A stretch of DNA of 64,000 bases from Terasakiella sp. SH-1 (GTDB lineage: Bacteria > Pseudomonadota > Alphaproteobacteria > Rhodospirillales > Terasakiellaceae): the NCBI RefSeq assembly GCF_004564135.1, contig NZ_CP038255.1, positions 2,033,501 through 2,097,500 on the forward strand. The letters are read 5' to 3'. The position numbers and the translations under genes were made by a program. This document shows positions 36,146 to 46,279 of the stretch, piece by piece. Below the pieces are notes generated by a model. The model saw only the letters and a list, made by a program, of their open reading frames with translations, was not told where the DNA came from and did no database searches. Position 1 is the first letter of the stretch. Every line of letters begins with the position of its first letter.

Positions 36146-37446
36146 ATTCTGATGTCTGCCTTCACCTGCTTGAGCGAATACAGCAAGCTCAAAGCGAAAA
36201 GGAAGCCGCCTTTATCGCACTCAATGAAACCTACAACCTCAGCCCCTATCGTCAGGCAATACAATGTGCCCCCCATGGCGATGTCGAAGCAGTTTCCGGC
36301 AGTGCAACACTTGAAAGCCATGCCCCTTTTATTCAATATCTCAAAAAACTATGCCGCCATCTCATAGAGAAGAAACAGGAAAAAGCTGTTATTGGCCGGG
36401 ATGACCTCCCCAAAGCCCTATGGCCTGAATGGGGGGAATGGATGGCTGAACGCCTATTATGGGTGCCGATTTATGAAAGAAGGACATTCCTTGGGGCCTG
36501 TCTGTTTATTCGTGACCTGGATTGGTCAGAACAGGAAACGGCTTTTTTACAGCTTATCAGCCAAACCCTTTTCCACCGTCTTGCCCTCTTTCAGCAAAAA
36601 AAAGGGACATTTCAGTTTTCCTCTCATTTTTTAAAGAAGAAAAAGAAACTCCTCTCTATTGGGGTCCTTATGTTTCTGGTTGGCTTTATTCCCGTTCCTT
36701 TAAGCGTATTGTGCCCAGCAGAAGTTGTTCCCTATAAGCCCCAAATGGTCCGTGCTGCACTAGATGGCATCATCAAAACCATCCATGTTCAACCCAACCA
36801 GCAAGTCAGCAAAGGAACGCTGCTCTTGGAACTGGATGATGAAGGCTTACAAAATAAAGTGAAAATTGCAAAACAAGCCTTACAAACGGCAGAAACAGAG
36901 TTGGAACAGATTATCCAACAATCTTTTTTTGACCCCCGTGTAAAGGCCCAGCAAACATCCATAAAAGGGCGCATTGCCGAACATAAAACTGAAATCCACC
37001 ACCTTGAAGACGTCCTGAACCGAACCAAGGTTTTTGCGACACAAAATGGCGTTGCTGTTTTAGGGGACCCGTCTTTGTTAATTGGACGTCCCGTCAGTAT
37101 TGGCGAAAAGGTGATGTCCATTGCCGATGAAAACAAGGTTGAAATTCAGGCTTATATGTCTGTCGGGGAAGCCATAGACCTGAAACCGGGTAATGACGTC
37201 TCCCTTTTCTTGAATATAGACCCGACGCAGAACATCGCTGGCAAAGTACGTTATGCTGCCTATAAGGCATATCCACAAGCTGATGGCACCATGGCCTATG
37301 GAGTCCGAGCCAGTTTGAATAAAAAACAGGAAATACCACGCTTAGGCTTAAAGGGAACAGCCCGTATCCAAAGCGGGCGTGTTAGCCTTTTTTATTGGAT
37401 TTTCAGACGCCCCCTTGGTGTGATCCGCCAAACAATCGGTCTTTAA
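36142..37446 (+). CDS. HlyD-type adaptor with cytoplasmic GAF-like head
   Basis: Second adaptor, 434 residues, with an unusual layout. The first 165 residues are cytoplasmic and resemble a GAF domain towards their end (LLWVPIYERRTFLGACLFIR, then DLDWSEQETAFLQLISQTLF). A single membrane helix follows at about 171-190 after a KKKKK anchor. The periplasmic part has a lipoyl half motif (VRAALDGIIKTIHVQPNQQV), a coiled coil at about 230-295 and the second half (VFATQNGVAVLGDPSLLIGR). A beta-barrel with SVGEAIDLKPGNDVSLFLNI completes it. A GAF-like head on an adaptor implies cytoplasmic regulation of export. Genes on both sides overlap or lie within 3 bases. Confidence 0.85.
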   Translation: MNSDVCLHLLERIQQAQSEKEAAFIALNETYNLSPYRQAIQCAPHGDVEAVSGSATLESHAPFIQYLKKLCRHLIEKKQEKAVIGRDDLPKALWPEWGEWMAERLLWVPIYERRTFLGACLFIRDLDWSEQETAFLQLISQTLFHRLALFQQKKGTFQFSSHFLKKKKKLLSIGVLMFLVGFIPVPLSVLCPAEVVPYKPQMVRAALDGIIKTIHVQPNQQVSKGTLLLELDDEGLQNKVKIAKQALQTAETELEQIIQQSFFDPRVKAQQTSIKGRIAEHKTEIHHLEDVLNRTKVFATQNGVAVLGDPSLLIGRPVSIGEKVMSIADENKVEIQAYMSVGEAIDLKPGNDVSLFLNIDPTQNIAGKVRYAAYKAYPQADGTMAYGVRASLNKKQEIPRLGLKGTARIQSGRVSLFYWIFRRPLGVIRQTIGL

Positions 37447-37449
37447 TCC

Positions 37450-39546
37450 ATGCTGCCGGCTTTGCGCGAAGACATTTCCCTGCATGAAGGGCCTCTTGAA
37501 GACAACGGTGCCCAAAGCTGGATGCTCCATGACCCAGTGACCAACCGGTATTATAAAATCAGCTGGGTCGGTCTTGAGGTTCTTTCCAGATGGGCCTTGG
37601 GCAATGCAGATGCAATTACAAAGGCCGTTAATCAGGAAACCCCCTTATCCATTACCGAAGAACATGTAGGTGCCGTGGCACAAATGCTGATGAAAAACAG
37701 CCTTGTTCAATGCCATCATGCAAAAGCCAGCAAGCATTTACTCAGCCTTTATGAGAAAAGCCGTTCAAGCTGGACCCAATGGGCATTGCACCATTATCTG
37801 TTTTTTCGCATACCTCTCATCAATCCAGACGGTTTTTTGGAAAAAACCTGTGGGATTGGTCATTTCATTTTCTCACGTTTTTTTAATGTCCTCTCCTGTC
37901 TTGCCTGCTTGATTGGACTTGTTTTACTTGTACCGCGCTGGGATGAATTTGGGGCAACCTTTATCGACACAATGAGTTGGCAAGGACTTGCAGGATATGG
38001 CCTGACCTATTTGGTTGTCAAAGTGGTGCATGAATTCGGCCATGGGTACGCCTTAAAGCTATCGGGTAAACGGGTTCCGGCCATGGGGGTTGCGTTTTTG
38101 GTCTTATGGCCTGTTCTTTACACCGATACAAACCAAAGCTGGGAAGTGAAAAGCAAGAAACAAAAACTTAATATTGCCTTTGCCGGGATTCAAACGGAAC
38201 TTGTAATCGCTGCCTGGGCGACTTTGGTATGGAACCTGCTCCCCGAAGGGGGGCTAAAAAGCAGCGCCTTTTTATTGGCAACCGTGACGTGGGTCTCTTC
38301 TTTTGCGTTAAACCTCAGCCCCTTTATGCGTTTTGATGGGTATTTTCTATTAATGGATGGTTTGGGCATTCATAACCTTCATGAACGCTCTTTTGCCTTG
38401 GCCCGCTGGAAAATACGCACATGGCTTTTAGCATCACAGGAAGCCCCTCCTGAGAAGTTTTCAAGCACCACACAAAAAGGACTGATCCTTTTTGCTTTTC
38501 TCACCTGGCTTTACAGATTGTTCCTGTTTTTGGGGATTGCCTTTATGGTCTACCACTTTTTCATCAAACTGGTGGGGATATTCCTTTTTGCTGTTGAGAT
38601 TATCTGGTTCATCTTAAAACCCATCTGGAAAGAAATAACCATGTGGCATCATCAACGTGATATTTTATTCACATATCGAGCTAAAATCCGCATGGCTGTG
38701 ATTATCTCTGGCTTATGCCTTTTTTTAGTCATCCCATGGCAAACCAGCCAAAATATCCCTGCCCTTCTTGAAACCGATAGCTTCACGTCCCACTATGCTC
38801 CTGTCTCAGGGCAATTGATCAAACTGAATGTTACTGAGGGGCTGGAAGTCAAACAGGGGGATGTTTTAGCTGTCTTTAACAGCCCGGAAATTGAAACTGA
38901 ACTGTCAAAGCTTCATGCAAAAATCGAGCATCTGAAACAGGAACGCAACACAGCCCAAATAGACACACGCCAATCAGCAAGACGGGCAACATTAGACCAG
39001 CAAATCAATGAACTCTCTCTTAAACTCAATGGATTAGAGAAAAAAAAGGAACGCACCTCCATTTTAAGCACCGAACAGGGGGTAATCACGGATTTAGATA
39101 CGGACCTTCAGGAAGGACAATGGATAAAGGAAAAGGATTTTCTCTTTAGCCTGCGTGCGAAAGAAAAAGCCAAAGTTTCCGCCTATATTGAGGAACATTT
39201 TATCTACCAAATCAAAAAACAAGAAACTGCCATCTTTTATGCCGATGACCCTGCCCACAAGCCACTGCCCTGCCAAATCAAACAGATTGATCATTCTGCG
39301 ATCATCAGCCTCAACAAGCCCCTTCTTGCCAGCACTTACGGTGGCCCAATTGCAACCCGCATCCATGAAGAACGCCTTATTCCCAATACAGCAACATACC
39401 AATTGCACTGCATCCCCCTTAACCAAGACAAACCAATCAGACGAGAAATCACAGGGCGTTTACATGTAAAGACTGAACCTGAAAGCCTGTTCACTCAGGG
39501 GTGGACAATAATCATAAACACCTTGATCCGTGAAAGCGGTATGTGA
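37450..39546 (+). CDS. M50 (site-2-type) metalloprotease fused to HlyD arm
   Basis: Polytopic membrane protein of 698 residues. Residues 1-90 form a PqqD-like winged-helix region (AQSWMLHDPVTNRYYKISWV). Membrane helices follow with the zinc motif HEFGH (194-198) and the third-ligand motif LNLSPFMRFDGYF (Asp296), so the peptidase looks catalytically complete. After further helices to about residue 435 comes a periplasmic HlyD-type arm. It has HYAPVSGQLIKLNVTEGLEV, a coiled coil at about 490-540, and ILSTEQGVITDLDTDLQEGQ. It is the last gene of the cassette and the only polytopic inner-membrane component; there is no ABC transporter. It may process or translocate the giant protein. Confidence 0.87.
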   Translation: MLPALREDISLHEGPLEDNGAQSWMLHDPVTNRYYKISWVGLEVLSRWALGNADAITKAVNQETPLSITEEHVGAVAQMLMKNSLVQCHHAKASKHLLSLYEKSRSSWTQWALHHYLFFRIPLINPDGFLEKTCGIGHFIFSRFFNVLSCLACLIGLVLLVPRWDEFGATFIDTMSWQGLAGYGLTYLVVKVVHEFGHGYALKLSGKRVPAMGVAFLVLWPVLYTDTNQSWEVKSKKQKLNIAFAGIQTELVIAAWATLVWNLLPEGGLKSSAFLLATVTWVSSFALNLSPFMRFDGYFLLMDGLGIHNLHERSFALARWKIRTWLLASQEAPPEKFSSTTQKGLILFAFLTWLYRLFLFLGIAFMVYHFFIKLVGIFLFAVEIIWFILKPIWKEITMWHHQRDILFTYRAKIRMAVIISGLCLFLVIPWQTSQNIPALLETDSFTSHYAPVSGQLIKLNVTEGLEVKQGDVLAVFNSPEIETELSKLHAKIEHLKQERNTAQIDTRQSARRATLDQQINELSLKLNGLEKKKERTSILSTEQGVITDLDTDLQEGQWIKEKDFLFSLRAKEKAKVSAYIEEHFIYQIKKQETAIFYADDPAHKPLPCQIKQIDHSAIISLNKPLLASTYGGPIATRIHEERLIPNTATYQLHCIPLNQDKPIRREITGRLHVKTEPESLFTQGWTIIINTLIRESGM

Positions 39547-39547
39547 A

Positions 39548-40402
39548 TCAGACCGGCTCTACAACGTTCACGGTTATATAACTTACTTGCCTTTCAACAA
39601 TGCTGCGTTTTTCTACTTTGCGGCCTAAATAGACAAATTCCATTAATGAATTGAAGTCTGCTGCCACCTCAGTCTTCTCTTTGATCGGCCCAACTTCTAA
39701 ATAAAGTTCCTTTGCTTCTTCAAATGTCTGATACAGGGAACCATTGCGGCGTATTGTTTCCACTGCATTCTTGGCTCTTCTCACAAGCTCCTCATATACA
39801 TCACGACTGAGATCGGATTTTCGTTTTCCCAATAAATCCATAGCTGCCTTAATACCTTCTGTCTTAGCAAGGACGAGGCTCAATTTATCTAGAACCGCAA
39901 GATTTCCGCGATCCTTTTCATACAGGGCTCTTAAAACTCTAAGTCTTATTTCTGGGGGCAAAATAGAAAAAGTTGCGCCGACTTCTGCATGGTTCCCAAA
40001 TTTATATGACTTTTCCCTGGTGAAGAAATGAACAAATAACAACGTAAAAATGTCTCGAACATGGTCATGTAAACTGGCGATATCTTGGTCGGAAAATGAC
40101 CTCAAATCATGTGTATGCGTCGCTATATTCCCCAACACTCTTAGACTTTCAAATGCCTTTGCAAACCGCTTATCAGGGGTATCCACACGAGATATTATGT
40201 CTTTTGCCTCTTTATCATATTGAAAGGCCCCCAGCGTTAGATTTTCCCCCTCCCCTTTATTCACCAACTTGCGAAGTAGAAGCTCACCATACTTCCTCAA
40301 ACTGGCTGCAATCCCACTGTTAGGTCGCCCGACAACATAAATCGCATCATACAAGACATCTTTGATCATCTGTTCATACAGGTCATTGTCAAACTTCGAC
40401 AT
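39548..40402 (-). CDS. Protein of unknown function, 284 residues
   Basis: Not confidently recognised. It is a soluble, mostly helical protein without signal peptide or membrane segment. The N-terminal half contains RPNSGIAASLRKYGELLLRK and later FESLRVLGNIATHTHDLRSF, a pattern like the DUF4145 group (a helix ending in Arg, then an LGN-A-H segment). That group occurs in defence and signalling proteins, but the match is weak. The C-terminal half is Lys/Glu-rich. It is convergent with the protease gene (1-base gap) and 28 bases downstream of the giant phosphatase gene on the same strand, so it may be co-transcribed with that sensor. Confidence 0.5.
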   Translation of the reverse strand: MSKFDNDLYEQMIKDVLYDAIYVVGRPNSGIAASLRKYGELLLRKLVNKGEGENLTLGAFQYDKEAKDIISRVDTPDKRFAKAFESLRVLGNIATHTHDLRSFSDQDIASLHDHVRDIFTLLFVHFFTREKSYKFGNHAEVGATFSILPPEIRLRVLRALYEKDRGNLAVLDKLSLVLAKTEGIKAAMDLLGKRKSDLSRDVYEELVRRAKNAVETIRRNGSLYQTFEEAKELYLEVGPIKEKTEVAADFNSLMEFVYLGRKVEKRSIVERQVSYITVNVVEPV

Positions 40403-40430
40403 TTCCCCCTCCCCCTTAGAGTCTGCCCTA

Positions 40431-43400
40431 TCAAAGGCCCTGTTTCACCTTAAAGCCAATGCATGATATGTCATCGCGGCGTTCTTCACCTGCTTCATAC
40501 TCATGAAAAACTTTGTAGATGTTCTTTTCCTGATCCTCCATTGGTCGGTGTAAGGAATCAAGGATCGCCCGTTTCAAACGTTTCTTACCAAAGCTGCGTC
40601 TTCTCTCCCCACCAATTTGGTCAATCATACCATCAGAAGTCATATAGTAGCTTATATCAGCGGAACTACGGACTTCATGTAAGTCAAAGGCTCTGTCAAA
40701 TGGGGTGGCTCTATAGCCAATACCAATCTTATCTCCTTTGATGATCTCAATCTCATCGCCACTGCACGCCCAAAGTTCAAACCTCGCACCAGCAAACTGC
40801 ATTGTGTTTTGATGGTTATGGATCAAGCACATCCCACATTCAAAACCGTCATCGGATGCCCCCTTGTCATCCACCTGGCTCAAGACACCTTTGACCAGTT
40901 GGTTCATACGTGACAATAAGATGGAAGGGTCTGCCCTAGGTAACTCAATCAACGCCTGATCCAATGCCCCCGTAACCACCATCGTCATAAAGGCCCCGGG
41001 AACACCATGACCTGTACAGTCAACAAGTGTCATCAATGCCCCTTGATCTGTCTCCCGCAACAAGCAAATATCACCACCAACAATATCTTTGGGCTCCCAA
41101 ATCAAGAAGAAATCAGCAAAAACGTTTGAAAATTCCTGATCCGTCGGCAGGACTGATCGTTGAATACGACTGGCATATGAAATACTTTCCTGAATGAGCT
41201 TCATTGATTGCGCAATGATCTCTTCATTCTTCTTTCGCTGTGTAATATCTGTATAGGTAACAACAAGGCGACCATCTGATGTTTTAATGCTATGGGTATC
41301 AAATATCCGATCATCCCCGTAAGAAACATCTCCGCGGTTCTCACCGTTCCACAGAAAATCGACCCTTTTTTGCGCAATTTCCTCTGGCTCACCTTCCTCA
41401 TCATATTGACCACGAGACGCAAGAATAAAGGCGATATCATAGAGATCCATACCGGGCACCAACAATTCCTCATTCAGGTTTAAGGTACTTGGATAATGTT
41501 TATTCCAGGCGACCAGTTTTTTATTTTCATCAAACATGACAACGGCTTGTACGACATTTGACAAAATATCTTGCAACTGATTTCGACTGGATTGAAGTTC
41601 TTGTTCGGCTTCTTTTCGGCTGGAAATATCACGAACGATACCTGTGAAGATATGCTCGCCTTCAATAACGGATTCACCAACAGCCAGATCCATTGGAAAT
41701 TCAGTGCCATCTTTATGACGCCCGACAACTTCACGGTTATTATCCACCACATTGCGAGTGTGCCCTGATAGGTAATCAGATAAGAACATATCATGCTGAA
41801 ATGCTATATTATCTGGCATTAACATCTTAATATTATGACCAACAACTTCATCTTCCGTAAAACCAAAAATACGTTCTGCGGCTGGACTGAAACTTTGCAC
41901 AATTCCTTTTGAATTAATGACAATAATACCATCAACAGCATTTTGAATAATCGCCCGTATACGGCCTTCGCTGTCACGCACTTTCTGTTCTGCTAATTTA
42001 CGTTCTGTAATATCTGTCCTGATCGAAACATAGCGCTCAGGCTTTCCCTCTTCGTCTGTAAATGGAATAATCGACGCGGCAAGCCAGATGTGACTACCAT
42101 CTTTATTTTGGTTGCACAGTTCACCGTGCCACACTTTACCAGACGTAATTGTTGCCCACATGTCTTCGTAAAACGCACGATCATGAAGACCCGATTTCAG
42201 AAAGCGATGGTTCTGGCCCATCATTTCTTCGCGTGAATATCCTGTAACCTTGATAAAGCGATCATTCACATAAATGATATTTCCATCTGCATCTGTTGAA
42301 CTCACAATCGCATGTTTATCCAGCGCAAATTTTTGAAAGTTCAGCTCTCTGGTACGGTCTTGAACTTCAATTTCCAGATTATCCCGCGCTCGACGTAAGG
42401 ACTTGTTTGCACTTTGCCCAATCCAGACGGAAAGCCCCGTTAAGGTCAGGGCAACAACGACAGTAATCCCCAAAATCACCAGCACGGTTGTGCTCAAAGT
42501 CGAAAAAGTGGACATGGCTTCTGCTTCATCCATCTCCGTTGTCATGCCGACATCCAGCTTTGCATCCCAAAGCCATGCCCCTAAAACAGTCACCCCCCGA
42601 TAATCGCGATAACCCTGTACATTCACACCTTGATCCCCAGCAATTGCACTACGCGCCATATAAGTCAAAGGGAGCGCCCTCACGTCTTCAGGAAGTTTTG
42701 AATGCTCCAAAAGATTATGGCCGGGATCTCCAACACGTAAGTTCAAGATCGCATTTATCCCTTTTTCCAGCAGCCCTATTTTCTGAAGCTCAAAATCAAA
42801 ACGGCTGTCTGTTACAAGAATAGCTTTTCTGTCAAAAACATACGTTTCCCCACTTTCACCAAGCTGACCTAACTGTGCAATACGAGTGAAGTCTTCTGTC
42901 GGGTCATATCGTAATGTTAAGACGGCAATCACCTTTTTATTTTCATCAAAAATTGGTGCAGCCAAAAACATTGTGGGTTCTTGGGTAAAGTCTATGCCGA
43001 TCGCTCCAGAAATGCGCACATCAGATGCAATCGGTGGTATAAACTGTGTTTCCCCCTGAAAAGCCTGTTCCAATCGACGGTCCCTGAATTTACTGATGAG
43101 ATTCAACGTTCCCAGATTGTTATCGCGCTGTGACCCGATACTTATTTTATCTGGTGAAATAATGAAAAACCCCTGGACTTCGCGTCCTTTGGAATGGGCT
43201 GCAAACCAGTCTCGAATAGATTTAAGCGACTGACTTTGACTGAGCACACTCGCTTTAGGCTCAACCAGCAAGAGCGCCTTCACATATTCCAGAAGTTCCG
43301 GATCATTTGCTATTCTTTCCAGATAACGCGTTTCAGCCCTTAACCAGGTACGTAATGCCTCATGAGTTGTATTTAAAACCGTTTGTAATTGATCCCCAAC

Positions 43401-46244
43401 TGATCGGCGCGTGTCTTGTTCAGCTTTTTGAGCAGTCACCCAAGCAGCCAGAATAACAACAGCAAGAAAGACACCGACAACAAGAATACCTGTCCCTTTG
43501 ACCTCATGAGATTCGTAGCCTTTAGAGCCATCACGTTTCGCCATGTAGGCTATTGCAAAACGAACACCCCACAATAAGAGGACCAAACCAATCGAGGTCC
43601 CTCCAATAATGAGGACCAAATTCATTGTATCGACACCAGAGCCATAAGTTGCATTTATTTTTGCCTCTTCAACAATCCAACGATTGCGAATAGAGGAGAT
43701 TTCTTCGCTTGTGGTATTATTAATCGCTTTTTGTAAAAGGCTTTGCAGCATCGGCCAATCTTTACGCACCCCAATGCGCAAATTGTTCGAAAACATCGGG
43801 TCTTCAACAGTTGCAACAACCCTCAGGTTTGTCAGGAATAGTTTTTTGATCAAGTTATCTTGTACGGCAAGACCACCAACCGTCGCATCGGCCATACCGG
43901 AAGAAACAAGCTTTAAACATTGGCTTTGGTTTTGTGCCAACAATAAGGAAATATGAGGATAATCCCGTTCAAAAATTTCCTGATAGAAAAACCCTTCTGG
44001 CACACAGACTAAACGCCCCGCCAGGTCTTTAAATGACTTCACATCAAAGCCTTCCTGAGTGACCACCATTGGTGGATTATCAACATAAGGCTCTGTGAAG
44101 AGAATATACTCATCACGTGCTGGCGTTTTAACAATGTTCAGCATCACGTCCAGGGCTTTATTCCGTATCATAGCCAGAAATTCTGACCAGCGTGGCCCGG
44201 AGATATATTCAATTGAAAATCCTATTTTCTCAGCGAGTAAATCCATATAATCAATTGAAAACCCTTTGGGCTTTCCATCATCATTAAAGTTGAAAGGTGC
44301 CCAACTCATTTCATTATGAACACGCAGGACCGGATGCTCATTGACCCATTTCTGTTCCTCTGGCGTCAGTTTCAAACGTTTTACATTTGACTTTGAATCG
44401 AAGCTCTCAATCTCCAGCCATTTATGACGAATGTCACGCTTTGTCTGATCTGTCATCGCATACAGGGTTTTGTTCAAAATCGAGACCATTTCAGGCCAAT
44501 CTTTGCGTACGCCAATATGCTGTAAGTCATGTTTATAAGGGGTTCGCCCAGACACCCTCATATTAGATAAACCAAGCTTTTCAATCAGGTAGCTTCCCAC
44601 AGCCATATTGGAAATATAGGCATCAGCCTCACCAAAGGAGACAGCCTCCAAAGCGTCTTGCGTGCTTTCAACAACGAATAAGTTGATATTGGGAAAATCC
44701 TGTTCCAGCAATTTATGCATAATGAAGTTGCGTTCAACAGCAACTTTCTTGCCGCTAAGATCTTCCATGGAAACAAACTTATCTGTTTGTTTGTTAAAAA
44801 TGACCATGGGATATGACAAATAGTCATCCGTGAACAAAACATGACGTTCACGTTCCTTGCTATAGGCAATGGTTGGTAAAATATCAATTTTCTGAAGCTT
44901 TTCGATATTCTCCAAAGCTTCATTCCAACTGAGCGGAACGATCTCCATTTCCACATTCAGCTGATCAAACATCCACTTAAGATGGTCCAACGCCATACCT
45001 TGAGGCTGACCATTCTCCACGAAGTGGAAAGGAGCCCAGTCCCCGACCCGAACCCTGACTTTTTTATGTTTTGCCAGAAACGCAAGTTCCTCATCCGATA
45101 ACAGTTTGACAAGATTATTACTTCTCGCCCTCAAGTCTGCGGTTTGAGAGGCAAGTGACATCCACTTTTCCCGCATTTTGCGAACCTCATCAACGGGGAT
45201 CGTCTTTAACGTTTTTTCCAGAATTTCCCTAAATACCGGCCAGTCAGAGCGCACGCCAAAGGCCAATGGGGTGGACTTTAATTTAGTTGGTCCCGCGATT
45301 TTCAAATTCACAAGGCTATTTTCTGCAATTAAGTAGCCAACAACACCCAACGTATCAATAACCGCATCAATTTGCCCCGTAGAAGCCATTCGCAAACCTT
45401 CAAGAGTACTGGGAATTTCCACAATATTCATATCGGGATATTGCTTTTTGATAATTTCGGTAATTGCATATCCTTTTACAATCCCGACCTGTTCCCCTCT
45501 CACATCACCCAAGCCCTGAATATCACGATGATCCGTCTTGGTTACAACGACCCATTGGGTTGTAATCACGGGCGAGGTATAGTTCAAATACTTGGCTCGT
45601 TCAGGTGTTTCTTGCGACATAGAAACAAGGTCAACTTCACGCGCCTTTGCTTTTTCCTGCACCTCAGACCAACTTAATCCGGGCACAACTTCAAAAGAAA
45701 TATTCAGTTTTTTCGATAGTGTCTGAAAATACTCATACGCCAAACCTTGGTGCTGCCCATTTTCCACAAAATCAAATGGGGGCCATGCAGGATCAACACC
45801 AATACGGATAACAGGGTGCTCTTTAAGCCAGGCCCGTTCTTGCGCAGTTAAGGGCAAATCGTCTTTATAATAAATGGTAATATTGCCGATATGCTCATCA
45901 TCAAAATATGACTGCGCTTTAAAAGACGGGAGAAGTTTGATGTTTGAAGGGATTTCCTGATCAAAGACCCTTTGATCGTCTCGTTTATGGTAACGTAAAA
46001 GGACTTCGTTATCTATTGTCTCTTCAATCAAGAGACCTTTGACCTTGTCGTTTTCGAAAAGAAAACTTTCAAGAACAGCATAAAGCTGATCAATATCCAG
46101 ATTATAGATCCCTCGAGACGTAAAAGAGGCAATCGTATCAGCAACTTTCTGACCATCTTTTGCATGAGAGACAGGCAACCATATAAAACTGGCCGTAAAA
46201 ACCAGCATAATTAATAGACTTCTGACCAACGCCCTATAAATCAT
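40431..46244 (-). CDS. Giant SiaA-type PP2C phosphatase with three solute-binding and three PAS domains
   Basis: Sensor phosphatase of 1,937 residues. A signal peptide is followed by three tandem periplasmic solute-binding (SBP_bac_3) domains starting near HPVIRIGVDPAWPPFDFVEN (about 145), KKVRVRVGDWAPFHFVENGQ (about 385) and HPVLRVHNEMSWAPFNFNDD (about 640). Two membrane helices then flank a short basic loop (about 890-955), followed by a dCache-like domain, a third helix near 1270 and three PAS domains (e.g. YVNDRFIKVTGYSREEMMGQ). The C-terminus is a PP2C/SpoIIE phosphatase with metal motifs DIVGGDIC, VDCTGHGVPGAFM, TSDGMIDQ and RRDDISC. The phosphatase resembles SiaA, and the SiaB- and SiaC-type genes divergently encoded at 47178 support this. 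It is probably co-transcribed after the solute-binding protein gene. Confidence 0.87.
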   Translation of the reverse strand: MIYRALVRSLLIMLVFTASFIWLPVSHAKDGQKVADTIASFTSRGIYNLDIDQLYAVLESFLFENDKVKGLLIEETIDNEVLLRYHKRDDQRVFDQEIPSNIKLLPSFKAQSYFDDEHIGNITIYYKDDLPLTAQERAWLKEHPVIRIGVDPAWPPFDFVENGQHQGLAYEYFQTLSKKLNISFEVVPGLSWSEVQEKAKAREVDLVSMSQETPERAKYLNYTSPVITTQWVVVTKTDHRDIQGLGDVRGEQVGIVKGYAITEIIKKQYPDMNIVEIPSTLEGLRMASTGQIDAVIDTLGVVGYLIAENSLVNLKIAGPTKLKSTPLAFGVRSDWPVFREILEKTLKTIPVDEVRKMREKWMSLASQTADLRARSNNLVKLLSDEELAFLAKHKKVRVRVGDWAPFHFVENGQPQGMALDHLKWMFDQLNVEMEIVPLSWNEALENIEKLQKIDILPTIAYSKERERHVLFTDDYLSYPMVIFNKQTDKFVSMEDLSGKKVAVERNFIMHKLLEQDFPNINLFVVESTQDALEAVSFGEADAYISNMAVGSYLIEKLGLSNMRVSGRTPYKHDLQHIGVRKDWPEMVSILNKTLYAMTDQTKRDIRHKWLEIESFDSKSNVKRLKLTPEEQKWVNEHPVLRVHNEMSWAPFNFNDDGKPKGFSIDYMDLLAEKIGFSIEYISGPRWSEFLAMIRNKALDVMLNIVKTPARDEYILFTEPYVDNPPMVVTQEGFDVKSFKDLAGRLVCVPEGFFYQEIFERDYPHISLLLAQNQSQCLKLVSSGMADATVGGLAVQDNLIKKLFLTNLRVVATVEDPMFSNNLRIGVRKDWPMLQSLLQKAINNTTSEEISSIRNRWIVEEAKINATYGSGVDTMNLVLIIGGTSIGLVLLLWGVRFAIAYMAKRDGSKGYESHEVKGTGILVVGVFLAVVILAAWVTAQKAEQDTRRSVGDQLQTVLNTTHEALRTWLRAETRYLERIANDPELLEYVKALLLVEPKASVLSQSQSLKSIRDWFAAHSKGREVQGFFIISPDKISIGSQRDNNLGTLNLISKFRDRRLEQAFQGETQFIPPIASDVRISGAIGIDFTQEPTMFLAAPIFDENKKVIAVLTLRYDPTEDFTRIAQLGQLGESGETYVFDRKAILVTDSRFDFELQKIGLLEKGINAILNLRVGDPGHNLLEHSKLPEDVRALPLTYMARSAIAGDQGVNVQGYRDYRGVTVLGAWLWDAKLDVGMTTEMDEAEAMSTFSTLSTTVLVILGITVVVALTLTGLSVWIGQSANKSLRRARDNLEIEVQDRTRELNFQKFALDKHAIVSSTDADGNIIYVNDRFIKVTGYSREEMMGQNHRFLKSGLHDRAFYEDMWATITSGKVWHGELCNQNKDGSHIWLAASIIPFTDEEGKPERYVSIRTDITERKLAEQKVRDSEGRIRAIIQNAVDGIIVINSKGIVQSFSPAAERIFGFTEDEVVGHNIKMLMPDNIAFQHDMFLSDYLSGHTRNVVDNNREVVGRHKDGTEFPMDLAVGESVIEGEHIFTGIVRDISSRKEAEQELQSSRNQLQDILSNVVQAVVMFDENKKLVAWNKHYPSTLNLNEELLVPGMDLYDIAFILASRGQYDEEGEPEEIAQKRVDFLWNGENRGDVSYGDDRIFDTHSIKTSDGRLVVTYTDITQRKKNEEIIAQSMKLIQESISYASRIQRSVLPTDQEFSNVFADFFLIWEPKDIVGGDICLLRETDQGALMTLVDCTGHGVPGAFMTMVVTGALDQALIELPRADPSILLSRMNQLVKGVLSQVDDKGASDDGFECGMCLIHNHQNTMQFAGARFELWACSGDEIEIIKGDKIGIGYRATPFDRAFDLHEVRSSADISYYMTSDGMIDQIGGERRRSFGKKRLKRAILDSLHRPMEDQEKNIYKVFHEYEAGEERRDDISCIGFKVKQGL

Positions 46245-46279
46245 AACGAGCCTCCTAAAGACTTATTCAATGAACAGGA

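Noticed and set aside
33730-39546. ABC transporter ATPase expected in a type I secretion cluster
   Set aside because: No Walker A, signature or Walker B motifs in any product of the cassette or its neighbours.
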